Below, piece after piece: positions 16,775-28,087 of a stretch of DNA of 64,000 nucleotides. Location: positions 1 to 64,000 of the forward strand of contig CAZVRW010000006.1 of NCBI GenBank assembly GCA_964630265.1, given 5' to 3'. The notes beneath the pieces are model-generated. The model worked only from the letters and a program-made list of their open reading frames with translations. It was not told the origin of the DNA and ran no database searches. This DNA comes from CAZBWP01 sp964630265 (GTDB taxonomy: Bacteria > Pseudomonadota > Alphaproteobacteria > Rhodospirillales > Defluviicoccaceae). The translations under genes and the position numbers were made by a program. Positions within the stretch are counted from its first letter, which is position 1. Every line of letters begins with the position of its first letter.

Positions 16775-17095
16775 ATGGACATGGTTCTGATCTACGTGAC
16801 GACGTCATCCCGCGAGGAGGCGACGGTGATCGGGCGTACCCTGGTTGCCGAACGCTTGGCGGCCTGCGCGAACGTGCTGGCTGGGATCACGTCGCTGTTC
16901 TGGTGGGAGGGCGCCGTCCAGGAGGAGTCCGAGGTGCCGCTCATCCTGAAAAGCCGTGCCGATCTCGTCGATCGCGTGGTCGCGCGGGTGACGGCGCTGC
17001 ACAGCTACAGCTGCCCCTGCGTGGTCGCGCTGCCGATCGCCGCCGGCAACCCGGCGTTTCTCGATTGGATCGCCGGAGAGACGGCCGGCGCCTGA
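16775..17095 (+). CDS. cutA: CutA1 divalent-cation tolerance protein
   Basis: 106-residue CutA1, a very stable trimeric protein of the PII-like fold, historically linked to copper tolerance; its exact role is unsettled. Family features: VYVTTSSREEA-type start (LIYVTTSSREEA), LAACANVLAGITSLFWWEG, QEESEVPLILKSR, and LHSYSCPCVVALPI near the end. ATG 16775 follows a GGGGAGAAG ribosome-binding sequence. It is convergent with ispDF. Confidence 0.95.
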   Translation: MDMVLIYVTTSSREEATVIGRTLVAERLAACANVLAGITSLFWWEGAVQEESEVPLILKSRADLVDRVVARVTALHSYSCPCVVALPIAAGNPAFLDWIAGETAGA

Positions 17096-17100
17096 CGCGG

Positions 17101-18267
17101 CTACGCCAACCTTGGCACGCAGACGGTGGCGACCGCCTGGGCGGCGATGCCTTCACCGCGGCCGGTGAACCCAAGGGCCTCCGTCGTCGTCGCCTTGATG
17201 CCGACGCGCCCCGGCGTGATGCCGAGAATGTCGGCGACGCGCGCCGTCATCGCCGCCCGGTGCGGGCCGATGCGCGGTCGTTCGGCGACGATCGTCACGT
17301 CGACGTTGACGATGTCCCCGCCCGCGGCCCGCACCCGCGCGGCGGCGTCGCGCAGGAACACGTCCGAGGCCTGGCCCTTCCACTGCGGATCGCTCGGCGG
17401 AAAATGCTGGCCGATGTCGCCGTCGGCGATCGCCCCGAGCACCGCGTCGGTGAGGGCATGCAGGGCAACGTCGGCGTCGGAGTGTCCCAGCAGACCGGCA
17501 TCATGGGGCACGGCGACGCCGGCCAGCATGACGTGGTCGCCAGGGCCGAAGCGATGCACGTCGAAGCCGAACCCGGTCCGGGTCTCAGCCTTGGCCGCGA
17601 GGATCCGCGCGGCGCGATCCAGGTCGTCACGGGTCGTCACTTTCAGATTATCCTCGTCTCCCGGTACCAGCGCCACCGCCAAGCCATGGCGCTCGGCCAC
17701 CTGCGCATCATCCGTGCAGTCGGTGCCGGCGAGCGCCCGGTGCGCCGCCAGGATCTCTGCAAAGCGGAAGCCCTGCGGTGTCTGCGCCCGCCACAGGCCG
17801 CTGCGCTCGACCGTTGCGGCAATCCGTGGCGGCTCATCGCCGGGCGTGGCCCGCTTCAACGTATCTTGGACCGGGACCGCCGGGATCGCCCCGGGCCAGT
17901 TCGCCAGTCCGTCGAGAACACGGCAGATCACGTCCGCGGAGACGAACGGCCGCGCCGCGTCGTGGATCAGCACCGATCGCGGCGGTGCATCGGCCACGCT
18001 CTCCAGCCCGTTCAGCACCGACTGCTGGCGCGAGTGGCCGCCGAACGCCGGCGGCAGCAGGGGAAGCCCCGCCGTTGCCGCCCGATAGACGTCGACGGCA
18101 TCGGCGGCGATCACCACGCGCACCGCGTCGACCTGCGGATGCGACAGAAAGGCCGTGAGCGTATGGCGGATCAAGGCGACACCGCCAAGCCGCTGGTATT
18201 GCTTCGGCAGTGCGGTGCCGAAGCGGCTGCCGTGTCCGCCGGCAACGATCAGGGCGAGGGTCGACAT
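17101..18267 (-). CDS. ispDF: Bifunctional IspD/IspF isoprenoid enzyme
   Basis: 388-residue fusion of MEP cytidylyltransferase (IspD, about 1-230) and MECDP synthase (IspF, about 232-388), catalysing steps three and five of the MEP isoprenoid pathway. IspD shows LIVAGGHGSRFG, KQYQRLGG and VLIHDAARPFV; IspF shows GFGFDVHRF with its zinc ligands, LGHSDADVALHALTDAVLGA and the C-terminal GFTGRGEGIAAQAV. Fused IspDF is typical of Alphaproteobacteria; the intervening kinase IspE is elsewhere. ATG 18267 gives the standard MSTLALIVAGG start. Confidence 0.96.
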   Translation of the reverse strand: MSTLALIVAGGHGSRFGTALPKQYQRLGGVALIRHTLTAFLSHPQVDAVRVVIAADAVDVYRAATAGLPLLPPAFGGHSRQQSVLNGLESVADAPPRSVLIHDAARPFVSADVICRVLDGLANWPGAIPAVPVQDTLKRATPGDEPPRIAATVERSGLWRAQTPQGFRFAEILAAHRALAGTDCTDDAQVAERHGLAVALVPGDEDNLKVTTRDDLDRAARILAAKAETRTGFGFDVHRFGPGDHVMLAGVAVPHDAGLLGHSDADVALHALTDAVLGAIADGDIGQHFPPSDPQWKGQASDVFLRDAAARVRAAGGDIVNVDVTIVAERPRIGPHRAAMTARVADILGITPGRVGIKATTTEALGFTGRGEGIAAQAVATVCVPRLA

Positions 18268-18429
18268 GCGGGCATCACCCAGGGGGGTCGTGGGCGTCGT
18301 CCCGAACGGGACAACCACCACGGTAGCCGCCGCCCGGCGTCTTGCCAAGCCGCGCATCGGCAGCTCCGCACCGGTAGCCCCCGCGGCAGGCCGTTGCACC
18401 CGCCGGCGGTTCTGCCATACTTCCGCGGC

Positions 18430-19230
18430 ATGGATTTCGTGGTTCTGAATCTCTCCGCGGTGGCGGCCATGGTGCCGGCGTCGCTCCAGGCGTTGCGCCG
18501 CTTGCCGGCGCGCGACACGCTGTTCTGGGTGCTGGTCGGCCTCGCCGCGGCGGGCGCGCTGGTGCGGGCCGGTGTCCAACTTGCCGGGCCCTGGCAGACA
18601 AGCTTCGCCGCCGCCCTCTGGGTCAGCATCGCCGCCACCTCGGTGCTGTTCCTCCTCATCGCCGCGGTCACCCCGCAAGCTTGGCGGTTGACGCCGATCG
18701 TCAGTGGCACCCTGGTCGTGCTCGGCTTGCTGGCCACCGTTTGGCAGCATGCGCCGGGACGGCCGCTGGTGGCCGGCGACGCCGAGGCCGCATGGATCGT
18801 CACCCACATCGCCGTCGCCGTTGCCACCTACGCGCTCGTGACGCTGGCGGCGGCGGCGGCGGTCGCGGCCTGTCTGCAACAGCGGGCGCTGAAACGGAAG
18901 CGGCCGACGGCCTTGACGCGGCTGCTGCCGTCGGTCAGCGATTGTGACCGCTTGGTGTTTCGGCTGCTGCTGGTGGGGGAGGCGGTGCTCGCCGTCGGCG
19001 TCGCCACCGGCCTCGCGTTGACCTGGCGGGAGACGGGGTCGCTGGTTCCCTTCGACCACAAGACCATTCTCACGCTCTTGGCCTTCGTGCTGATCGGCGG
19101 CGTGCTCCTCGCCCACTGGCGCACCGGCGTGCGCGGCCGCCAGGCGGCGCGCTACGTGCTCGTCGCCTATCTCTTGCTCACGCTCGGTTATCCCGGCGTC
19201 AAGTTCGTCACCGACGTGTTGCTGGCCTGA
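18430..19230 (+). CDS. YpjD/CcsA-like inner-membrane protein (cytochrome c assembly family)
   Basis: 266-residue protein with about eight transmembrane helices, of the CcsA/HemX-related YpjD group. Conserved stretches: WIVTHIAVAVATYALVTLAAA (with the His), LPSVSDCDRLVFRLLLVGE, VPFDHKTILTLLAFV (second His) and the ending YPGVKFVTDVLL. The family belongs to the cytochrome c/haem-handling superfamily, but short YpjD proteins have no proven role; the tryptophan-rich haem loop of true CcsA is absent. Divergent from ispDF with a 162-bp spacer. Confidence 0.85.
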   Translation: MDFVVLNLSAVAAMVPASLQALRRLPARDTLFWVLVGLAAAGALVRAGVQLAGPWQTSFAAALWVSIAATSVLFLLIAAVTPQAWRLTPIVSGTLVVLGLLATVWQHAPGRPLVAGDAEAAWIVTHIAVAVATYALVTLAAAAAVAACLQQRALKRKRPTALTRLLPSVSDCDRLVFRLLLVGEAVLAVGVATGLALTWRETGSLVPFDHKTILTLLAFVLIGGVLLAHWRTGVRGRQAARYVLVAYLLLTLGYPGVKFVTDVLLA

Positions 19231-19329
19231 CCTTCGGGCGTCGACCGCGATGTTGCATCGGAAGCAGGCAACCCGTTGCGTCTCGACGCAGATGCCTATC
19301 TAATAAGCACCTTGCGGTGGGAGTGCCGA

Positions 19330-20316
19330 ATGACGTTTCGCATTGGCGATGTTGAGTTGCGTTGGCCGGTGATCCTGGCGCCGATGTCCGGGGTCACCGA
19401 CCTGCCGTTCCGCCGCCTGGTCAGCCGGTTCGGCGCCGGCCTCGTGGTGTCGGAGATGATTGCCAGCCGGGCGATGATCCAGGAGAGACGGAAGACGTTC
19501 CGGCGCTCGGTGGCGGCGCCGGACGAGCGGCCGATGGCGATTCAGATCGCCGGCTGTGATGCGCCGACCATGGCCGATGCCGCACGGCTCTGTCGTGACC
19601 AGGGCGCCGATCTGATCGACATCAACATGGGCTGCCCGGCGAAGAAGGTGACCAACGGTGCGGCCGGGGCGGCACTGATGCGCCAGGCGTGCCGGGCGCA
19701 GGAGATTATTGCCGCGGTGGTGGCGGCGGTCGACGTGCCGGTGACCGTGAAGATGCGCACCGGCTGGGACGATGCGTCGCGCAACGCGCCGGAACTCGCC
19801 CGGATCGCCGAGGCCTGTGGCGCGCGGGCGGTGACGGTCCACGGGCGAACCCGCTGCCAGTTCTACAATGGCCGCGCCGACTGGTCGTTCATTCGCCGGG
19901 TGAAGGAGGCGGTATCGATCCCCGTCATCGCCAACGGCGATATCTGTGACGAGGACGACGCGGTCGCCGTGCTCGCCGAATCGGGCGCCGATGCCGTGAT
20001 GATCGGCCGCGGCACCTATGGTCGCCCCTGGCTGATCCGTCGGGTCGCCCGCTTTCTCGCGACCGGCCATCGCGTTGCCGATCCGTCCCTGGCCGAGCAG
20101 CGCGATGTGGTGCTCGAGCACTACGAGGCGATGCTCGAGCATTACGGTCGCGATGTCGGCATGCGGGCGGCGCGCAAGCATGTGGCGTGGTATTCCCACG
20201 GACTTCCGGGGGCGGCGCGGTTCCGCTCGGAGATCATGCGCGAGACCGATCCGGAGACGGTGCAGGCGATGATCCACGCGTTCTATCGGCCGGCGATCGA
20301 CCGTTTGGCGGCGTGA
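19330..20316 (+). CDS. dusB: tRNA-dihydrouridine synthase (NifR3/DusB)
   Basis: 328-residue FMN-dependent Dus enzyme reducing uridines in tRNA D-loops. Motifs: LAPMSGVTDLPFRR, the catalytic Cys in DINMGCPAKKV, VKMRTGWDD, VHGRTRCQFYNGRADW and IGRGTYGRPWLI. This gene, long called nifR3, is the conserved first gene of the ntrBC operon in Alphaproteobacteria, as here. ATG 19330 begins the MTFRIGDVELRWPVILAPM start. Only six bases separate it from ntrB. Confidence 0.95.
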   Translation: MTFRIGDVELRWPVILAPMSGVTDLPFRRLVSRFGAGLVVSEMIASRAMIQERRKTFRRSVAAPDERPMAIQIAGCDAPTMADAARLCRDQGADLIDINMGCPAKKVTNGAAGAALMRQACRAQEIIAAVVAAVDVPVTVKMRTGWDDASRNAPELARIAEACGARAVTVHGRTRCQFYNGRADWSFIRRVKEAVSIPVIANGDICDEDDAVAVLAESGADAVMIGRGTYGRPWLIRRVARFLATGHRVADPSLAEQRDVVLEHYEAMLEHYGRDVGMRAARKHVAWYSHGLPGAARFRSEIMRETDPETVQAMIHAFYRPAIDRLAA

Positions 20317-20322
20317 GGACGC

Positions 20323-21440
20323 GTGCCTGTGCCCAAAAAGGTCGTCCAGTTGGAGCCGCCGCCCTCGCCCGAGATCGGCGCGGAGGCGATCCTGTCGGCC
20401 TTGGCGACGGCCGTCGTCGTCGTCGATGCCGCCGGGACGATCCTCTACGTCAACGAAGCGGCGCAGGACGTCCTGCGCGGCAGCGCGGCGCACCTGCGCG
20501 GAACCCGGCTGCAGGATTTGGTGCCCGAGGACAGTCCCCTGTTTTCCCTGGTGCGGCAGGTCCTGGACGTCGGCCATCCCGTCTCCGAGAACCACGTGAC
20601 GCTGTCGAGCCCGCGCATCGGCGAGCATCTGGTCAACATCCACGCGGCGCCGTTGCCGGAACTGCCCGGCGCCGTCGTCCTGTCACTGCACGAGCGCTCG
20701 ATCGCGGCGCAGATCGACCGCCGGCTGACCCATCGCGGTGCCGCCCGCTCGGTCGTCGCGCTGGCGGCAATGCTGGCGCACGAGGTGAAGAACCCGGTCG
20801 CCGGCATTCGCGGGGCCGCGCAGCTTCTCGAACAGAGCGTCTCCCTGCCGGACCGTCCGCTGACCCAGCTGATCCGCGACGAGGCCGACCGCGTGTGCTC
20901 GCTGGTCGATCGGCTGGAGGTGTTCGACTCGGGCGGGGCGATGCAGCGGAGCGCCATCAACATCCATGAGGTATTGAACCGGGTTCGCTTGCTGGCCGAG
21001 AGCAGCTTCGGCCGCCACGTGCGTTGGGTGGAGGCTTACGATCCGTCGCTGCCGGCCGTCTACGGCGATCACGATCAACTGGTGCAGGTATTCCTGAACC
21101 TGGTGAAGAACGCGGTCGAAGCGGCGCCGGAGGCGGGTGCCGAGATCGCCATCACCACGGCCTATCGGCACGGCGTGCGGTTCGCCGCACCGGGACGCCG
21201 CGAGCGCGTCCACTTGCCGCTCATGGTCAGCATCCAGGACAATGGCGAGGGCATTCCCGAAGACCTGAAGCCGCACCTGTTCGATCCGTTCGTCAGTTCC
21301 AAGCCAAAAGGGACGGGCCTCGGGCTGGCGCTGGTCGCCAAGATCATCGGTGACCATGGCGGCGTCATCGAGTTCGAGAGCCGGCCGGGGCGCACCGTCT
21401 TTCGCGTCATGTTGGCGATGACTCCCCGCCGGGTTTCGGC

Positions 21441-21444
<4 letters not shown>
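20323..21444 (+). CDS. ntrB: Nitrogen regulation sensor kinase/phosphatase NtrB
   Basis: 373-residue soluble histidine kinase that phosphorylates or dephosphorylates NtrC according to PII signalling. An N-terminal PAS domain (about 20-130: ILSALATAVVVVDAAGTILYVNEAA) precedes HisKA with H-box MLAHEVKNPVAGIRGAAQLLE, then the ATPase boxes: N-box NLVKNAVEAAP, G1 QDNGEGIP, F-box LFDPFVSSKPKG and G2 GTGLGLALV. Start is GTG 20323 (or GTG 20329). It overlaps ntrC by four bases. Confidence 0.95.
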
Positions 21445-22879
<1,435 letters not shown>

Positions 22880-22883
<4 letters not shown>

Positions 22884-25213
22884 CGACCATGTCAGACGGC
22901 GTCGCGACGTCGACCCTGTCGGCTGCCGACGGCTCGCCGAAGCGCGCGGGCGTCTATAGAATCCTCGCGTTCGCGCTGACCGCGGCGGCGGTCGCGTCGG
23001 GCATCGCCACGGCCGTCGCGCTGAGCGATTCCGGCACCGGCGGGACCAGCATCGAGACCATCCGCATTCTGTTCCTGCTCGACTTGGCGTTCGTCCTCGT
23101 CCTCGGCGCGCTGGTCACGGTGAGACTGATGCGCCTGTGGGCAGAGCGCCGCCGCGGCCTCGCCGGCTCGGGCCTGCTCGTCCGCATGGTGGTGATCTTC
23201 AGCCTGGTGGCGGTCACGCCGGCGGTGCTGGTGGCGGCATTTTCCGTGCTGTTCGGCGGCATTGGCCTGCAGACGTGGTTCAGCGATCAGGTGCGCACCG
23301 CCGTCCTCGCCTCCAATGCGGTTGCCCAGTCCTACCTGAAGGAACATCGCCAGGGAATCGTCGCCGAGGCCTTCGCCATGGCCAACGATCTCAATCGCGA
23401 CGCCGCCGAGTTGATGAGCGATCCGCGCCTGTTCAGTCATCGCCTGTCGTTGCAGGCCAACCTGCGTTCGCTGCCGGAAGCGCTGGTCTTCGACAGCAAC
23501 GGCCGCGTCCTGGCGCGGACGCCGCTCAGCCTCAGCCTGGAGCTCGACCTCGGCTTGATCTCCGGCCGCGATATCGATCTCGCCGACCGGGGGCTCGTGG
23601 CAATGCTGGCGACGGAGAGCGAGGATCGGGCGCGCGCGCTCGTCCGGCTCGCCGGCTTCCCCGATGCCTATCTGGTGATTGGTCGCTTCGTCGACGTGGA
23701 CGTGCTGTCACATATCGAGCAGACCGCGCAGGCGGTTTCGATCTACAAGGGGCTGGAGGAACGGCGCGAGGGTTTGCTGTGGATGTTCGTCGCCATCTTC
23801 GCGGTGATGACCCTGCTGCTGTTGCTCGCCGCCGTCTGGACGGGCCTGACCCTTTCCGGTCAGATCTCGAAACCGGTCAGCGACCTGATCATCGCCGCCG
23901 ACCGGATCCGCAAGGGCGATCTCGGTGTCCGCGTCGACACCAGCCACACGGTCGAGGAACTCGACACTCTGGGGCGCGCGTTCAATCGCATGACGGGTCA
24001 GTTGGAGACGCAGCGCCACAGCCTGGTCGTCGCCAATCGGCAATTGGATGAGCGCCGGCAGTTCACCGAAGCGGTGTTGAGCGGTGTCTCGGCCGGCGTC
24101 ATCGGCCTCGATCGCGACGGCCGGATCAATCTGCCGAACCGCTCGGCCTCGGAGCTTCTGGGCACCGAACTGGAGGAACGAATCGGCGCGCCGCTGCGGG
24201 ACATTGCGCCGGAGATGGGGAAACTCGTCGACACCGCGCGTGTGTCGCCGGATCGCACCTGGGAGTCCGAGATCGTCATCGTTCGCGACGGCCGCCCGGC
24301 CACCTTCTTCGTCCGCATCGTTGCCGAACGGCTGCGCAATCAGGTGGTCGGCTTCGTCGCCACCTTTGACGACATCACGCCACTGGTGGCCGCGCAACGC
24401 ACCGCCGCCTGGGCGGATGTCGCCCGGCGAGTGGCGCACGAGATCAAGAACCCGTTGACGCCTATCCAGCTCGCGGCCGAACGCCTGAACCGCAAATACG
24501 CCGGGCAGATCGAAAGCGAGCGCGACACCTTCAAGGCGTGCGTCGATACGATCGTTCGGCGCGTCGAGGATATAAGGCGCATGGTCGACGAGTTTTCCTC
24601 GTTCGCGCGGATGCCGCGACCCGACCCGAAAATGGAGAATCTCAGTGAACTTCTCCGCCAGGCGGTGTTCCTGGAACGCACGCGCTCGCCCCGCATCCGC
24701 TTCGAGCTTGACCTGCCGCGCTCCGAGGTCAAACTGCGCTGCGATGGTCGGCAGATCGCCCAAGCGCTGACCAACCTGTTGAAAAATGCCGCCGAGGCGA
24801 TCTCCGAGCGCGGCACGGACGACGACGACAGCCCCGTCGACGGAGTCATTCGCGCGGTTCTCAACCAGGATCGCGACCCCCAGGGCGCCGACCGCATCCG
24901 CTTGGTGATCGAGGATGATGGGCCGGGCTTGCCAGACAGCCTGCGCGACCGGTTGACCGAGCCCTATGTGACCTCCCGGGCCGGTGGGACAGGGCTGGGA
25001 CTGGCGATCGTTCGAAAAATCGTGGAAGATCACGGTGCCGAGTTGATTATCGAAAATCGCGAAAAGGGTGGCGCACGGGTTTCGATCGTGTTTCACGGCG
25101 GCGACGGAGCGGCGGCCGCGACCGCCGATGCGGTCGAAGCCGGCGCGTTTGCCGGCACGCGTGAGTTCCTCGCCAACGGCTTGCCGGCCACCGGCGGGAT
25201 CGGAGAAGGGTGA
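22880..25213 (+). CDS. ntrY: Nitrogen regulation sensor kinase NtrY
   Basis: 777-residue membrane histidine kinase, partner of NtrX. Helices near the N terminus (about 25-47, 62-82, 100-130) and again at about 295-320 bracket a periplasmic or membrane-associated region; a HAMP domain (SGQISKPVSDLIIAADRIRKGDLGVRV) and a PAS domain (about 390-500) follow. The kinase core has the H-box RRVAHEIKNPLTPIQLAAERL, N-box NLLKNAAEAI, G1 EDDGPGLP and G2 GGTGLGLAIVRK. NtrYX senses redox or nitrogen state and cross-talks with NtrBC. A second ATG lies at 22889. It overlaps ntrX by four bases. Confidence 0.95.
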
Positions 25214-26643
25214 TCATGTCGACCGTCAGACGCTCCAAGGTCGAGGACATTCTGATCGTCGACGACGAGGCGGACATCTGCATCCTGGTCGCCGGCGTCC
25301 TCGAGGACGAGGGCTTCGGCTCGCGCGATGCCTACGACAGCGACGCGGCGCTGCGGGCGATCGAGGAGCGGCGGCCGAGCTTGGTCCTGCTCGACATCTG
25401 GTTGCAGGGCAGCCGGCTGGATGGACTGCAGCTCCTGGAACAGCTCAAGCGCGAGCACCCGGCGCTGCCGATCGTCATCATGAGCGGCCACGGCACCATC
25501 GAGACCGCCGTCCAGGCGATCAAGCTCGGGGCCTACGACTTCATCGAAAAGCCGTTCAATTCCGATCGCCTGATCCTGGTCACCCAGCGCGCCATCGAGA
25601 CGGCGCGGCTGCGCCGCGAGAACGAGGAGTTGCGCCAGCGCGGCAGCCAGCCGACCGAGATGATCGGCCGCTCGACGGTGATGAATCAGCTCCGCCAAAG
25701 CATCGAGCGGGTGGCGCCGACGAACAGCCGGGTCTTGATCACCGGGCCCGCCGGCTCGGGCAAGGAGGTGGTCGCGCGGATGATCCATGCGCGCTCGACC
25801 CGCGCCGAAGGCCCGTTCGTCGTCATGAGTTGCGCCTCCATGGCGCCGGAGCGGATCGAGATGGAGATCTTCGGGGTCGAGGGCGGCATCGATGGTCTCG
25901 AGGGACCGCGCAAGATCGGCACCTTCGAAGCGGCGCACAACGGCACCCTCTATCTCGACGAGGTCGCCGACATGCCCTTGGAGAGTCAGGGCAAGATCGT
26001 TCGAGTGTTGCAGGAACAGGTGTTCCAGCGCGTCGGCGGCAGCACCCCGGTGAATGTCGACGTGCGCGTCATCGCGTCGACGACGCGCGACCTCACGGCC
26101 GAGATCGGCAACGGCCGCTTCCGCGAAGATCTGTTCTATCGCCTGAGCGTCGTGCCGTTGCGGGTGCCGGCGCTGCGCGAGCGGCGCGACGACATTCCGC
26201 TGCTGGCCGTCTATTTCATGGAACGCGCGGCGGAGGCGCAGGGACATCGGCCGCGGGCGCTGAACGACGATGCCATGGCGACGTTGCAGGCCCACGAATG
26301 GCCTGGCAACGTGCGCGAATTGCGCAATATCATCGAGCGGTTGTTGATCATGGCGCCGGGTGGCGTCGACGATCCGATCCGTGCCGACATGTTGCCACCG
26401 GAACTGGAGAGCAATTTCGCCGCCACCCGCAGTCCGGAACGGAACACCGACATCATGAGCCTGCCGTTGCGCGACGCCCGTGAGATCTTTGAACGCGAAT
26501 ACCTGCTCGCGCAGGTCACGCGCTTCGGCGGCAACATTTCGCGCACCGCGGCCTTCGTCGGCATGGAGCGTTCGGCGCTGCATCGCAAGCTCAAGTCTCT
26601 CGGCATCCAGACCGACGAGAAGTTCCGCAACGTCGGGCCGTGA
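25210..26643 (+). CDS. ntrX: Response regulator NtrX
   Basis: 477-residue NtrC-family regulator, cognate to NtrY. Receiver about 10-130 (IVDDEADI, phospho-Asp in LVLLDIWLQGSRLDG), AAA+ about 145-375 (GPAGSGKEVVARMI, GTLYLDEVADMP), and a Fis-type HTH at the end (GNISRTAAFVGMERSALHRKL). The sigma-54 contact loop GAFTGA is missing: the aligned stretch reads EGGIDGLEGPRKIGTFE. So, as described for alphaproteobacterial NtrX, it probably acts at sigma-70 promoters or as a repressor rather than as a classical sigma-54 activator. Start is GTG 25210 overlapping ntrY, or ATG 25216. Confidence 0.94.
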   Translation: MIMSTVRRSKVEDILIVDDEADICILVAGVLEDEGFGSRDAYDSDAALRAIEERRPSLVLLDIWLQGSRLDGLQLLEQLKREHPALPIVIMSGHGTIETAVQAIKLGAYDFIEKPFNSDRLILVTQRAIETARLRRENEELRQRGSQPTEMIGRSTVMNQLRQSIERVAPTNSRVLITGPAGSGKEVVARMIHARSTRAEGPFVVMSCASMAPERIEMEIFGVEGGIDGLEGPRKIGTFEAAHNGTLYLDEVADMPLESQGKIVRVLQEQVFQRVGGSTPVNVDVRVIASTTRDLTAEIGNGRFREDLFYRLSVVPLRVPALRERRDDIPLLAVYFMERAAEAQGHRPRALNDDAMATLQAHEWPGNVRELRNIIERLLIMAPGGVDDPIRADMLPPELESNFAATRSPERNTDIMSLPLRDAREIFEREYLLAQVTRFGGNISRTAAFVGMERSALHRKLKSLGIQTDEKFRNVGP

Positions 26644-26694
26644 CGCGCATCACCCGGCGCCTGCCGCTCCCCGCCTTCTGACAATGGCCGAACC

Positions 26695-28071
26695 ATGAAC
26701 ATCGTGATCTGCGGGGCCGGCGAGGTCGGCTTCACCATCGCCCGCCACTTGGCCATGGAAAACAACAGCATCACCGTCGTCGACAAGTCGCCGGAACTGA
26801 TCCGTCGCATCAACGACACGCTGGACGCCCAGGGCGTCGTCGGCCACGGCTCGCGCCCCGACGTGCTGCAACGGGCCGGCGCCGAGGACGCCGACATGCT
26901 GATCGCCGTCACCCAGTCGGACGAAGTGAACATGGTGGCGTGCCAGGTGGCCCATTCCCTGTTCGAGGTGCCGACGAAGATCGCTCGCATCCGGCATCAG
27001 AGCTATCTCGATGCGACCTGGGCCAACCTGTTCTCCCGCGACCACCTGCCGATCGACGTCATCATCTCGCCCGAGGTCGAGGTCGCGCGCGCCATCATGC
27101 GGCGGCTGCGGGTTCCGGGCGCCTTCGAGATGATCCCGCTGGTCGACGACAAGGTCCGCCTGCTCGGCATTCGTTGCGAGGCGAATTGTCCGGCCATCAA
27201 CACGCCGGTGGGCCGCCTGTCCCAGCTGTTTCCCAATCTCAACCTGGTCGTCGTCAGCCTCATCCATGGCGACCAACCGGTCCGGCTCCGGAGTGACGAC
27301 GTCATCTCGGCCGGCGACGACGTCTACGTGGTCGTCGAGACCGAGCAGGTGACGCAGGCGCTCGTGGCGTTCGGACATGAGGAGCCGCAAACCAAGCGGT
27401 TGCTGATCTGCGGTGGCGGCAATATCGCCCTGTTGCTGGCGCAGGGGATCGAGCGCGACTATCCCTGGATCAACGCCAAGATCATCGAGAGCAGCGTCGA
27501 GCGGGCCGCCCTGGTGGCGAGCATGCTCGGCCGGTCGGTGGTCCTGCACGGCGATGTCCTTGATCCGGAGATCCTGGACGAGGCCAGCGTCGAGGCGACC
27601 GACACCGTCGTTGCCATCACCGATGATGACGAAACCAACATCCTGTCGTCGATGCTGGCCAAGCGCTACGGCGCCAAGCGGGCGATCACGCTGCTCAACA
27701 AGAGCATCTACGAGCCGCTCATCGCCACCCTCGGCATCGATGTCGTCGTCAGCCCGCGCAACATCACCGTCTCCTCGATCCTGCAGCACGTCCGACGCGG
27801 CCGCATCTACTCCGTGCATACGCTGCGCGAAGGCTTCGGCGAGTTGATCGAGGCGGAAGCGCTGGAAACGTCGAGCCTCGCCGGCGTTTCCCTCAAGGAA
27901 GCCCATCTGCCCGACGGCGTCATGGTCGGGGCCATCGTTCGCCATGGCCAAGTGATCACGCCCACGGGCAATACGGTGATCGAGGCCGGCGATCGCGTCG
28001 TGCTGTTCGCCGCACCGGATACGGTGCGCCGCGTCGAGAAGCTGTTCTCGGTACGGCTCGAATACTTTTGA
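26695..28071 (+). CDS. trkA: Trk potassium-uptake regulatory subunit TrkA
   Basis: 458-residue cytoplasmic subunit gating the TrkH/TrkG K+ channel. Two RCK units in tandem: Rossmann folds starting MNIVICGAGEVGFTIARHL and RLLICGGGNIALLLAQGI, each followed by a TrkA-C domain (about 140-225 and 370-455). The nucleotide-binding acidic residues after each second strand are present (VVDKSPE, IIESSVER). It follows ntrX by 51 bp, a conserved alphaproteobacterial linkage. No trkH is in the window. Confidence 0.95.
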   Translation: MNIVICGAGEVGFTIARHLAMENNSITVVDKSPELIRRINDTLDAQGVVGHGSRPDVLQRAGAEDADMLIAVTQSDEVNMVACQVAHSLFEVPTKIARIRHQSYLDATWANLFSRDHLPIDVIISPEVEVARAIMRRLRVPGAFEMIPLVDDKVRLLGIRCEANCPAINTPVGRLSQLFPNLNLVVVSLIHGDQPVRLRSDDVISAGDDVYVVVETEQVTQALVAFGHEEPQTKRLLICGGGNIALLLAQGIERDYPWINAKIIESSVERAALVASMLGRSVVLHGDVLDPEILDEASVEATDTVVAITDDDETNILSSMLAKRYGAKRAITLLNKSIYEPLIATLGIDVVVSPRNITVSSILQHVRRGRIYSVHTLREGFGELIEAEALETSSLAGVSLKEAHLPDGVMVGAIVRHGQVITPTGNTVIEAGDRVVLFAAPDTVRRVEKLFSVRLEYF

Positions 28072-28087
28072 TGGTCGGTCGGCTGCC